In this document: positions 14,001 to 27,700 of the stretch, piece by piece | How positions within the stretch are numbered: position 1 is the first letter of the stretch | Layout of the letters: each line of letters begins with the position of its first letter | Assembly: GCA_019648995.1 (NCBI GenBank) | Contig: BLXT01001968.1 | Span: 470,716-528,985 of the forward strand | Length of the DNA stretch: 58,270 nt | DNA from: Plakobranchus ocellatus | Taxonomy: Eukaryota > Mollusca > Gastropoda > Plakobranchidae | Direction: 5' to 3' | Program-made: the position numbers and the translations under genes | Notes under the pieces: model-generated | The model's database searches: none | Told to the model about the DNA's origin: nothing | Seen by the model: only the letters and a program-made list of their open reading frames with translations

Positions 14001-15739
14001 ATGGTAGATAAACTGAGATACAGATGTTGTTTTCCAAAGACTAGATATTGATGGTTTAACCTTAGAGAAAAAAAGAATTTTAAAAAATGTGTTATGAAAA
14101 GGTAAGCAACGTTTTGTCCTCAAAAATGTTCCATGTGATATTAAGCTCATTAGCTCTGAGCTAAGAACATGTGGTGAGAAAGGAATTCTCATAAACTTAA
14201 AAATATACACAGCTTTTTTTTGCATATAGTACATTGACAAGATTAACTTGATAAAAAATTTGTAATTACTTTTCAAGCAAAGGAATTCGTTTTTTTTTTG
14301 GTTTTTTTTTTAACTCTGTTTTGGAAATAAAATTGCCAAGCAGGTGAGCTTTGGAATTGATTGTAAATAAAAAGCCTCATGCATATTATTTTGAGTCTGC
14401 TTCTGTCAATATATTTTAGTTTGCTTGTTTTTGACAGAAAAAAATGTGTTTGACCGTACTTTTCAAATAAATTTTTTTTCTTCCTATTTCAATAGTGCTT
14501 AGGTAAATTCCAATACTCTTCCCCATCCCTAAGAAGATTCTTATCTTTAAGTTGTCCTTATTGTGAGTCACATTTATTTTCATATGAAGTGTTAGCTTTG
14601 AACTTAGTTAAGGCTGGAATAGCAAGAATGAAGTGTCTCATTTAAACTGATATGATGAAAAGTATATAAATTTTAGGAAATATTTGAATACTGAAAACAT
14701 CTAAACATTTGAAGAAAATTTTTTTTTTATTATAGTCCTTCATTTCCATACTGCATGTCAATACTCAGGTAATGTCGGTTCATTAAAATCTACTCAATAT
14801 CACGTGATTCCCCTAGCACTTCTCCTCACACCATTGAACACCTTTTATTTCACTCATGTGTACATGTGACAGCTGGCGCACCATGAGGAGAAACTGAGCT
14901 TGATGGAGCAAAGCCTTCAGACTACCCAAGACCAGCTGAGTCAGAGGGTCACAGAGGTCGTCAAGCATGAGCAGAACACAAGGAAACTGCAGGTAGGATA
15001 GTTTCTGGTTTTGCCAATTGTTTATTGTTTGATTATTATTGTTTGATTACTAAATTAGTTTCATAGTCACGACACTAATGTCATCCAAATGCCATGTTCT
15101 TAAATCAAGTATTTAAGCATGCAATACATAAATATATGCAAAATAAGTTCATAAATGTGAAGCCGCATCACAAAATTAGACATTCTGCAGCAAAAAAGCC
15201 ATGAAACACTATAAATACATCTGTAATCAATCCTAAGTTATGCCAGTGAAGTTTTCTCACAATATTTTTTTTGGGGGGATGACTGGCATTGGCTGATATC
15301 TATATCAGATTATAGGGAGAGCACTCCAAGATGCCTAAAAACCCATTTCGTTATGGCACTTTTTGCTGCAAAACTTCTCATTTTCTTATCACACCATTCA
15401 AATTACAAGCTGTTATTTAGAGGCCGCCAAATTTTGAACTTGTTTGATGATCATTCTTTTCTCTGCAGGCTGAACTCAAGTCTGTCAAAGAACGTGCAGC
15501 AAACTATGAGGAGGAGATTGGGGAGCAGAAGACAATGCTAGACAGGACACGCAAGGACTTGGTGACCTCTAAGGAAGAGTGCCATGCTGCCGTGCAGGAA
15601 GGCCTGGCCTACAAGCAGCAGATGCACAAGTTGGATCTGGAGCTACACGGGGCCAGGGAGCAGGAGAAGATGCTGTCAGACCAGGTCAGGAAGAGAATTT
15701 GATAAGGCAGATTGGAATAAGCGATTATGCAATTATAGT

Positions 15740-15784
<45 letters not shown>

Positions 15785-18700
15785 AAAAAAAAAAAGACCC
15801 GCATGATGTTTTAAAATTGTTAACTGTGGTTGTGGGTTTTTCCTTTTTTTTGTTCCGTTTTATTTCAGGTGGAGGAGAGGAGGAGAGGAGAAAAAAATCA
15901 GCTTCATTGCACAGAAGTTTTACTGCCTTTAATAAATAATTAGATAAATGTGATAGCAAACTTACAAAGTTGATAAAATTTCATTCATTACACAATGCTA
16001 AGGATTGGAGCTCTTCGACAAAATTATGCTACAATTTTTTTTTTCGTATTTTTTTAGTGAGAACTTTGTGCATTCCAATTGTTGAATTTTGTGTCAGTTT
16101 TGATTATTTTAGTGGTTTTTTATATATTTTTAAAAAATCTTTTGCATCATTTTGCTGACCATTGTTGTTATCCCAGGTGGAGCAGCAAGAGCAGATACTT
16201 GGCCAGTTGCAGGCAGAGCTGCGAGCAGAACGAGAACGCCACGGAGAGACAGTCAGGCAGCTCAGCTCCAGCAAAAAGCTTGGCCTCGATATGCAGGCTG
16301 ACCTGGAAGCAATGCAGAAACAGATACGGGAGTCTCAGGACAGGGTAATAGTCATAATCAAAATGCTCTGAGTTGTTATAGAAGCTTTGCTGCTTTTGGT
16401 TGGGCCTGTAGCTGCGTTGAAGTTTTGTTTAGAAAAATTTGAGACAACTAAAAACGTTTATGAGCAAATTTTTATTCCTTTCCGTTTCAGATGCATGGGA
16501 TTTAAGGCATATTAAATTTGAGAGAAGTGGATAGCTCAAGCTGCAGATGGCTTTTTAAAAAATTTTTTTAATTGTTCACTGCTGTGACGTTAACTTTAGG
16601 AAGAGCAAAACCAAAGGACTGGATTGGCATTTTCAATTGCTTTACTTGCCCACGTTGACAAAAGCTTGGGCGTAGATAAAGATACTCTAATGCTTTAAGT
16701 AGAGTCATTAAAACAGACAACTGTAGATAAGTACACATCACTAAAAGCCCTATCACTTATTGCCCCTGAGAAAAATCTTCTTGGCATGATTTGAGGAAGC
16801 CATTTCCTGATGCGCTTATGGCAGTGATGAATAGCCAAGGTAATACATTTTCAAAACTTTTTTTTAAATTAAGATGGTTTTAATTTAAACCAAAAACCAT
16901 CGTCAACACCAACAAGAACATTATAAGTAGAAAATTGAAAGTTCTTTGAAAAGCAATGTATTGGAGTGTCTATGAATTACAGTTTAAAAAAAAATGTCTT
17001 CAACCTTTAGGTGAAAGCCAGAGAGGAACAGATGACGAAACTTCGCCGTGAGGGTGAGGATCTTCAGCAGAGGCTGCGAGAGAGTGGGGAGTCTCTGGCA
17101 GAGAGGGAGGGTCAGCTGCGTCTGCTCAACATGAACCTGGCTACAGCCAACAAACAGGCCAAGCACCATGCTCAGGAGGTGAGGGCCTGGAAGAGGGGGG
17201 TTCCTGGTTGAAAAGTGTGTGTCAGTGTTAGTTGGGGTGGATATGTGTTTGTGGTGGGGGGGGAGGGTGTAAATGGATACACAGACAAATCAAGAATGTT
17301 ATCACAAGATGATTTTTTCTAGCTTTTCGTTTTTTAATACCTTACCAACACACTTTTTCTTTTTTTTTTTTTTGTTTAACATGGATGTATTTTATATTGA
17401 TTGAACAGATTTTTGTTCACACCATAAATTTTGTATTTTGTTTTTGTGTCTTCAATTTAGATTTATATGCTGCATAGTCTTATTCAGATGCAAAATGAGA
17501 TAAGATTTACAAGACATGTTGAAACGTTTTAAATTTATGTGTTCATTTGGTTGATCTTAGATTGGCAAATATGAAGACACGCTGTCGCAGCTTCACTCTG
17601 ACCAGGAGAGATTGCAGGAACAAAACCGCAAGGCTAGCTCAGACGTAAGTGATTTCTGTTCAGTTATTCTACTCTCTGAAGTTGCTTGACAAATGCTTTT
17701 ACCTAGAAATGACAATTTTTTACACTGGTTTTATGTAAGACATGTGGTGAAGCATAGCATATACAACTTGCAATTGCTTAATAACACATTCCAAACTTTT
17801 CATAGGCTTATGGTGACATTCAAAACTCTGAACTAGGCATGTGTTTAAATGAAGAAATAATACAAAAAATAACGTTTTTAATGCGTTTTTGCAGTTTTCT
17901 GCTACACTTTGCCTCACTGATTTTGAGAGTAAAATTTGAATCTAGAAATAAGTCTGAAAATTTCCCTAGCTGACTTCGTTATGACCAGTAACATCACGTA
18001 CTGTATGCTGTGCCATGTTTTTGTTCACATATGAGAGGTGCTGTCTGAAGTTCAAGCTGTGTCATTGCAACTGTCCTTTCACATGAGCTCAAAGTTGTTA
18101 TTGAATGTTTCAACCTTAAATTTTTGAAGGAAAAGTGTATAAAACACTTGTCTGAGTTTCATATTTCTTTGAAATAAAAGATCCTTTTTACAGAGTTCAG
18201 AAGAGAGTAAAGATGCCTTGTATTTTCACAAGTAGGTTAATGGAGTTCTAACATTCTCAGCTTTGCTGTGTATTTCATCTGTGTCCTTTCAAACTGTGTC
18301 AAATAAAGATAGTTTTGTGTGTGTGGAAAACCTATTTAAATGTTTTTTCTTTGTGATGGGGTTACTGGAGGTGCTTCAGAATTTATTCCCTGAATTCTTT
18401 TGGAATAAATAATTATTTTTTTCTCTTTGTTTAAAGATTAATTGTTTGATCTTGAATGTTTTCTGTAACAAATGGTGCACTCATCACTTGGTTTCTTTGT
18501 AAAAGTGACATTGAAAAAACCATTGAGTTTGTATATTTTACATTGACTTGGCAGCTGATGGAAGCAGATGCTAAAGTGCATGAACTGAAGGTACAGCTGA
18601 CCACAGTACAGGGTAACCACAAAGAGGCCATGGACCAACTGACCGAAAAGTCCAGACAACTGGCCGCAATCAAGACTGAGGCAGCCAAGCTTTCTCAACA

Positions 18701-21700
18701 GAACAACTCCATGAAAGAAGAGGTCAGTTATAAATCATAGTAGCATTAACGTTAGAAAAGTTTACTTTTTTGGAATTGTCATGAATAAAATTTACATCAA
18801 TAAAGTTTTTCTCATATTTTGAATTCTTTGTATGCTCAGCATTGTGGAAATACATTGCTTTAGTCCTCCTGATAAGTCAAACATAATTGTAACAAGTATC
18901 TAAAACCAGTAACTCAATCATAATTGTGTTCTCAAGTTTTCCAAATAATGCAAACAATAATGGATGTGTTTTGTATGCAATTTCTTTTTTTTATTCATGA
19001 ATTTTTTCCTTCTTTTCAACTGACACTTTTATCTCTTGATCCTTTGGCTCTTTCTTTCAAACTTTTTAAGATTTTGGTTTTCTTACACAATCTTTTGCAT
19101 TTTTACCCTTTCCTTTTTATATTTATTCTCTTCTATTCAATTTTTACCTCTTTTTTGTCACTAACATCTCATTGTCCTAACACTTTTTAAAGAGAAAAGT
19201 GTAAAGAAAGATGTTTGATATTTGACTCTGCAGATCATGTACTATGACGAGAAGATGAGGAAGCTGCAGCAAGAGCTGAGGAAAACACAGGAGATCAACA
19301 AAGCTACGGAGGATGAGGTAACATCTGGTCACATCCACTCTACAGGCTTGCAAAACTGTTGTCTTTATGTGCTAGACATTCTTCTAGCAGAAATCTTCAC
19401 TCGAACCTGAGGATTGACTGCACGGATGTCAACTGCCCGTTTTAGTTTATTTAAAAGTGCAAGTTTGTAATAAAAACAGAAACATAGGTGTTGTCTTTTA
19501 ATCTTACTTCCTATATATCATTTCATGCAGTAATAAAAGTTTTTAAATTCAGACAGTAGCAAATTTCACTAATTTGAGAAAAATCATTATTTTCATATAG
19601 CCTGTGGTTGAATTTTATTTTCTTTTTCTAAAAATATAAGTTTGGATGTGTAAAAGTTTATCATTTTATTTTTTCTGTATTTGGCATAAAAGAAAATAAG
19701 CAGTTTTTGGAGTATTTGGAATAGTAAATAATTCATGCATTGATGCTATGAACATATAAGATGCATGTGTGAAGAAGCTATATTGTGAGATCATTGAGAC
19801 CATAAGAATTTCCGTTTTTTTACCATTATTTTATATGCATGTACAGCTATGACATTTTGAAAAGGTCACCAAAACCAGCAAGAACAGTTATGATTAGAAA
19901 AGTGCTCTTATTTAATATTTGTGTACTAAAGTGAGGGTGCATAATTAATGATTTTGTCTGTACACTTGTGACTCAAAGCGAGACTTGCTTGGTTTCTCCC
20001 CCCTTGTAGCTGCAGCATTTCGAGGAGCGCTACACCAGCCTGCAGGTGGACCTTGTGGCTAGCCAGGAGAAGCAGAAACACTCGCTGCAGGAGCTGTCCG
20101 CCCGGGAGGAGGAGATGATTGTTGTCAAAGTGGAGCTCAGCTCTTTGCAGGAGAAGCTTAAAGCTGCCACTGATGAGGTTGGATTCTGACTTTCCTCATT
20201 CCAATTTACTCAAAGAATGATGCAGTGATTAACGCTATAACCCAAATGACTCCACATCACAAAGTAAAGTGATGTGAACATGTCAGAACCGTGAACCTAA
20301 TAGAGAGTAATGAAGAAAAAAAAAACAAGACAATTTGAGTAGGGAAAAACTGCTTTGAAATTTAATATGAGTCAAATTTAATGGAATTAATTATTTTCCT
20401 TCTTTTTTCTTTTTTTTTTTTTTAACCTGACAATTTAAAAAAACCAAATTGATTTTTATTTGTTGTTTCATGTTTTTCATCTGCCACATCATCTCTCTGC
20501 CTTCCTCAGTCAAGCAAGTTGGTGAGCGAGCTAGAGCTGAGTAGGCAGAACTACCGCAGCGCCAACGAAGAGATAGCAAACCTGCGCTCTGCGCTAGAGG
20601 AGTCCCGCGCCAACGGTGACCGCCTGCATCAGGAGAGTGAGATGGTGGTGCACAATGTCAACACTTGGGTGCAGGAGCAAAAGTGCGTGAAGGCAGATAG
20701 GACTGGGAAACATGACTCTGAACACTCTATATACTCTAGGGGCAGGGGAGGGGGTTTTAGGGACAACATATGTGGGAATGCAAAATTGTACATTTCTACA
20801 TGTGAAATAGTAGCGGCTCTTCAATTTTTCATACCTTGTGACAAATGCAAGTGCCGAAGCAGTCTAGAAAAAGAGGCTAAAAACTTAGCAATATCTTCTG
20901 AAGCATCCATGGTTTTAACAGTTGATTTCCTTAAGTCTTGGTTTGAGGGATTTCTTCAGTCCGAGAAGCTGGATAGAATCAGGCAACCTGTCGGGGTACG
21001 TGAGAGAGACTGGATAAAGTTTTTGTTCAATGTTTGGAAAAGAAAGTGTGGAAAGCAAAACCACTTTCAGTCGCTGCAGCCTCTAGCAAGTGGGCAGCAA
21101 CCTGGAAAAGAGGTGCAAACTACAAGTGAATTGACTTCAGAATCTGAAAGGTCTTTTCAGTTGATCCAACTTCATGGAAGGACTGGAAATATTTGCTCAG
21201 AAAACAATAGTTCTCACAAATTGTTAATGCAAGAAATTAGAGAGTTTTTGTCAAGGCATGGAAGTTCTTGTAGAATGGCTGAAAAAAATGGACTGAATGA
21301 ACTCTTTGCACAAAATAAAGATTGTCATGAATTTAAGCCAGAAGATGAAAATCCTTCTCAGTTATCCTTGAAAGAGGAATCTAATTTAACATTGCAGAAG
21401 AAAATATCCAATGAGATACTGGTAGCAGATAAACCAAAGACTGAATCATTTGTTCCATGTGGCAAAGTTTTAGGAGTCGGTCAGTGTAAATGGTCATCAA
21501 ATGCTTTAATGCAGGAGGAGGAGGAGGAGGAGGAGGAGGAGGACATTGTATTAGTGTCACAGTTTGTACAATCAAAGTTTGTATCCCCATCAGTAGGTCA
21601 CATGGTGAGTTTGATAAGCCCAGGTATTGTTTATGAAGGCAAGGGTTTGGGGCATCAGAGACTAGATGAGTTTGGCTCTCCCGAAGTTGGTTTTTTGGCT

Positions 21701-24700
21701 TTAGGGCTGGGTGGTGATAGCACTATCAACCTGACTTTGAAAGGAAGGATTCGACCTCCGTGTTTGACTCAGGACAGACAAGACTATGATTTGTTTGTCA
21801 TGTGAACTGGAAAAAAAGAGAAATATTTCAAATCTGTAAGCTTTTTCCGCTGCAAGTGTAACAATTCAAATAATTGTTGAGGTAGCTAATCAAAAGTTTT
21901 CCACTCCTATAGTTTTTACATTGTAACTTGTATGACATACAGACTCAGAACAGGACAAAACTTTACTTTGAATACATTATGACACAGAACTTTGAGGCAA
22001 GCTATGGACACTCTTTTACATGGATCAACTTCTGCATATTTTTACATACATTCAAACAATTACACATACATATATAAGATTGTCAATTTTTGTATCCTGC
22101 AATTTGCACTTGCAACAAGTTTTATACAACATCATTTCAATAAAAATGAATTTTAAACCAGCGCTTTTGTGTCTTTTATTTATGAGAGATATATTTGAAC
22201 TTTTGAAAGTTTTATGTCATCCATCTTTTAATTGAATTGCTTTATTTGTTATCAGGTTTTTAAGTTGAAGATTTAAAAAATATGTTGGGTTTTTTTTTCT
22301 GCATTTCAAATATTTTTTTTAATAAGCAATATTTTATGTTTACTTTGTTTTACTTGTTCTCATGATTTTGGTGTATTTTAATATTTATTGTTATAATTTT
22401 ACTGATTTTTTTTTGTAACAGAATGGCCAATGAAAAATTGGGAAACAAAATCAGGTATGTTGTGGTGTTAGTGTTTAACTTTATTTTTTTTAAGTGATAA
22501 TAAACATTTGTCTGTGTCTTTTTTTTACTAATCAGTAAAGTAAAGAATTCAAACACGAGGAAAGAAATTGATCTCTTTTGACCATTATTCTCCTGAATAC
22601 TGATATTAATGCCAGAGTTCAATGCTTTGGCCTCAGCAAAGATTAAGAAAGCCAGTCCACTAATCCTTTGCCATTAGGTAATCCTCTTAAAGTGCACAGC
22701 CGCCATTAAGCCTCAGGTGTGTAGTGCAGACACAAAGCTTGAGAGTGTGTAGTTTGTTTGATTCCCCAAACTCAGCATTCACATTTTTGCTAGGGTGTCG
22801 GAGGCTTGTTGTGGAAATTCTATAAACTGCTATAAGGACCATCATGTATTCGAAGCGGCTGCACTATCTTGGCTATCCCAGTTATTATTGGGATGATTTA
22901 TTACATTGGTATGATAGTTTTACCATGTATTTTTGTAATTACTATCCCAAACAATTGCTTAATCAATGCATTGATGTTCAGCCTTTTTTGCCTATAGAGA
23001 AAATATAGCTGTAGCATTTGTTTAAATATTTCCATTGAGATATGAGTGAATTTTCTTTTGAGGGAGTGGATTTTTTTTTTTACACAATTTGTTTATATTT
23101 TTTTTTTAGGGAGCAAAGCAAGGCAATCATGGCTCTGACGTCTGAGAAAGAGTAAGTGCATTACTATTACATTTCTTTTTGTTCTACAGTTTGTGTGATG
23201 TGTTAATTGGTTCAAAAAGATTTTTGTAAAATTTCTTGATGAATTTATCATTAGTAGGTCTCCAGGTGTTTGTTAACTTCAAATAATTGCTGAAAATTAT
23301 CACATTACCCAAAAAGTGTGGCTTTCAATATGATCAGATAAGAAAATTAAGACACCTAAATAAAACTGTCAATCAGGCAACTTGTAAGAAAGACTTAATT
23401 GAAACAATCATACAGCAAAAAGAGAGAGCTACTGTGCAGGAGAGTGAAATTGTTAACAATGTGAACTTTGTTGCCTTTACCTGTGTATCAAATGCATAAA
23501 AACAATTCAAAAGTCACATGAATTCAACAGTAAAAGATGAAAATTGCCAAAATGTTAGCTTTTCATGTAGGGAAAAAAAATAAACACCCTGTTTACTTTA
23601 GTATCTGCATGCATGCATGTATGCAAGTTATTTTGTGTGTGTAAAGTTGGTTTTTATTTTTTTTTTTTTTTCCAGTCTGTAAAGTCATTAAAACTTTTGA
23701 ATTTTAACTCTCCTTTTATTTCTTTGCCCAATTTTGTCCTTCCACAACCAGAAACTCAAACTAATTCAATGAAGTATTGTTACTCTTATGTACAGCCTCT
23801 TTGTTTTTCTTGTGATTATGCAAAGTGTTGTTATTTTCTTACTTTCCCAGAATGCTCCTAGAGCAGGTCACCAAGTTGCAGAAGTCCTACAGCAGAACCA
23901 AGATGGATCTAGAGAAAAAACTGACAGAGGGAGAACAGCTCAGGGTAAATTTCAATAACTTTCTTTAAAATTTGTTAAAGTTGATGTTATAGTTACTTAT
24001 TGAGGATGAATTATTGTTTTGCAAGTCTGATAATGTGCAGCTACTTCTAACAGGTGTTTGGATAGAGTTTTAAACTTTACTCAATTTAGAATGATGATGC
24101 ATCACTCTCAAGTTCAGTCATTTATTTTGATGAGTAGGCCTATAAGAAACAGCTTGCACAATCTCTCTAATCTGATTTCTGCAAGGATCGCAAATGCCAA
24201 GACTAGATAAGCAAAGTTTTGTGTGTTTGATATCTAGATCAGTGGATTTTATGTAATTATTTTGCATTGTTTGGCATCGATGTAAGGTCAGAGTGTAAAA
24301 ATGTCTTCAATATGACCCTTTTTACAAGCATTATGATGAAACCCAGTTTTGAATTATTCAAGGTTCTCAGGTGTATCAATATAATCAGAGAGCTATGAGT
24401 TTTCATTTTGATCTCAGACCATTTCTGGAGAAACATTTGAAGCAAAACCTTTTTCATGAGTGAAAAATGCTTTTTACACTCAAACCAATTAAACTAACTT
24501 TGTGATAATCTGTGAAACTGTTTCTGAATGTAAGAATCATTTCTTACTGTGATGCAGCATGCCATAAGTTTACATCATTTTTATATACTTTACCCTGTGT
24601 GTGTGTGACAGGCCCTTCAGTCTCACTCAGCCCACCAGCAAGTCATCTTGAATCAGCTCAAGAGCCGACTGGAGGAGCATGAGTGAGTGACAGTAAATAA

Positions 24701-27700
24701 ATCAATAAATTCTGTTTTCTGTCTGTCAAACATATTCTGTCTTATGCACATTTTTTTTTTAATAACATATTTTATTGATATAAGTACCATATATATGTAA
24801 AAAAAAGCCTATATGAACAGTTGACTTGATTTAAAAAGAAAGAGTGATTGTAAATTTGTACATTTCTGGAATTCAGTTTCTTTTTCTCCATGAAGAGTAT
24901 TTAGAAGATTACATGTATGAAAAAATTATCTAGAAATTAGAAATGTTTTCTCAGCTTATCATTATTTGATGAGATTTTAGTGCAAATTGTTATATATGCT
25001 TCGGATAATTATGAATTACTTGCACTTTTGTAATATAATTGCTACAATGAAAAAAATAAAAATAAAAAGAGCCACAATATGACATTTTGTGTTAACAGAT
25101 GGAAAGATTAAATGATAAAACCCCAGTCTTTAGGAAAAAAAAACAACAACAACAAAAAACTGTATGTTTTTTTTGGTTTTTTTTGTCTACAGAGTGGAAC
25201 AAGATGAAGATATGAAAACCAAAGAGGCTACCATTGAAGATCTTCACTTGCGACTGAAGAAAAACATTGAAAGCATTCATAAGTTAAATCAACAGGTTTG
25301 TCTTGTTCAAGTTACACAAAAAGCATCTCTTGTTAACACCTTTTTCTTTGGAGTAATATTTGTGACTCCATGAAAATCTAATAACTCTCTAACATTTCAA
25401 CATCAGATGGTTCGTTTTTGAATTTATTTAGTTAAAGAAATAAAGATAAAGGAAAGTCTGCATAGTAAGATTGAGTGTCAAGAGTTACTGAACCTTACAC
25501 AATAGCTCAAACAACAGTTCCTTCGACATTATTTGGTGCTAACTGAAGTCTTGTGATTTCTTTTTGCAGTTCAAAATATAAGTTGTGAAATATTTAATAT
25601 GTCAAAGCGTGGACTATGGGCAAAATCTGCTGTACAGACATCTGATGTGCATTTGGACTCATTTTATTTTTTCTTTCCTGTGCTTATTTTGGACTTTTTT
25701 ATTTTTTTCTTCCCTGTGCTTATTTGATTTGGATCTTTTATTTCTCTATCAATGATAAGGGCACATATATAAAAAAAATATTTGAAAAAAGTTAATAGAA
25801 CTTATATAACATGCAAGAATGTAATGACTATATTATCGTGTACATGCAGCTGTTCTGACTCAAAAAATGATATGGAAAGTGTTATGTGAAGACAGCCAGT
25901 TTATCTTACAGAAAGATAAATCTTGCTCTATCTACCCAGGGAATGCAGAGTTTTTTATGTTTTAGTTCTGGTAAACAGTTTTATGTGTTTTGATGTGACC
26001 TGACTTCAGTGGTGTCCACACTACATAAAAGTAGGCCATTTGGTAGAACAATGTGAGAGGTTGCAAAATTGATCCTAAGTCTTGTCAAAAAATGTTTTTC
26101 TTTCTTGTATCCACAAATTGGATAGAATTGTCTCTTAAATATGCTTGAAAGCAGTGAGGAAAGCAATGGGAAAATATTTTCCAGTTCCCTACAACTTTGT
26201 TTGTGTCATTAATTACGCATATTTAGAGAAATTAACTTTCTTTTTGTTAACAGTCAATAGAGCGGTGTATTGAGTCCACTGTTAGTGCAATATGCTGATT
26301 CAGTGAGTGTCAATCTGCTTCATTCTGGTATTCCAGCTTGCCAGCCTTCAGAAAGACAACGTTCGGTTGCGCAGTGAGCTGGAGAGAGAGATTGCCACGC
26401 GACAAAGCCTGGAGATGCAGCTGCAGGGCAAGGACCAGCTTGTGGAAAGCCTGCGCTCTCAGCTTGACTCAAACTCTTACAAGCGCTTGCTGGAGAAGAC
26501 AGAGCAGTACAAAGATCCTGAAAAATTGGTGAGAGTAGTGTACATAGTCAAGTGTAGTATTCATAAGCAATTGATTCTTTTGGTCTTAGTTTATTATTTT
26601 GTTTGATTTCTTCTATAAATTTAATCTGTAGGAAGCAAATGCATGATCCTTTGAAAAAATCAGTAAAACTTTACAAAAAAAAACACAAAAAAAAAAAAGC
26701 TTTTTGTAAATAATCATATACTGACACAACTACAACCATCTCTTGACTGTTATACCCAAATTCTTCTCTGGTAGTGCCCAGGGAAGATTGGCAATATTTG
26801 ATACCAGGTGCATGTACATGGTGCCTTACCTGATCTCTAAAATATTACATTTTGGGTGTTATTTCTCATTTTCTGCGCAACTTCTAATTAAAATGCTACT
26901 TCTGTACTCACATCCTTTATTTCAGTATGATAATTTTTACCAAAATATCTTTTAACTGCATAAGATTTTTTCATCGTGTGAAAGCAAAGTTGGTATTTGA
27001 AAAAAGTCTTTGTTGTAGATAGTTTTGCATGTGATTTCCATCCTAACAAAGAATGTGATATTTGCAGGAGAAATTTTTGGCATCAGATAAAGGTTTCAGT
27101 ACACAATCTGAAAGTGACGTCAGTGAGGTAGTGCCATCGTGTAAAAAAAATTATTTGTTTTAGTGCCCTGCACTCCAAAAAAAAAATTCCTGCAGCACAT
27201 GTGATAGCACAGCTTTGCACAAAAAAAAGGATGATTTTTGTTTTTGCACAAAATGTGATTCAGGTTTTTTGCACCCCATAAGAAGTATTGGTATTTCTAA
27301 GGAAGAGGTTTGCTGGCAAATCAATAGTCGCATATAAAATTTATTATTGACATTTTAAGAAGCCTAAAACTTTGTTTCTATTTTCTGTGATCACAATGGA
27401 TTATGTTTGGTTGAAAGTTTAAAAGGTGCCTATCTGTGATTCTGTCTGAAACATCTCTCTCTAATTAAGTCAGTTATTTTGAAACATCTTGGTAACGTAC
27501 TTCTTTTCAGCTGTAGTTTTAATGAGCAAGTAATATTGACTGAACATTGCTTAACTCATTGCTAACAGTTTGACACATTGTAAGTGCACTTGGTATTTTT
27601 TTCTTCAATGTGAGTATTTAATGTTGGGCTTGGTCTTCTTTATGGGGTTTGTTAAACTACACAGGCACCTTTTTACACCATATTTCCATCCCACCACCCA

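Noticed and set aside
13688-14276. Reverse frames of 104 and 121 codons
   Set aside because: They overlap exon 13 antisense or A/T-rich intron and show no recognisable domain.
15868-15945. Exon-like purine-rich stretch after tttcag
   Set aside because: The frame soon meets a stop, no donor follows, and the neighbouring exons already join in frame without it.
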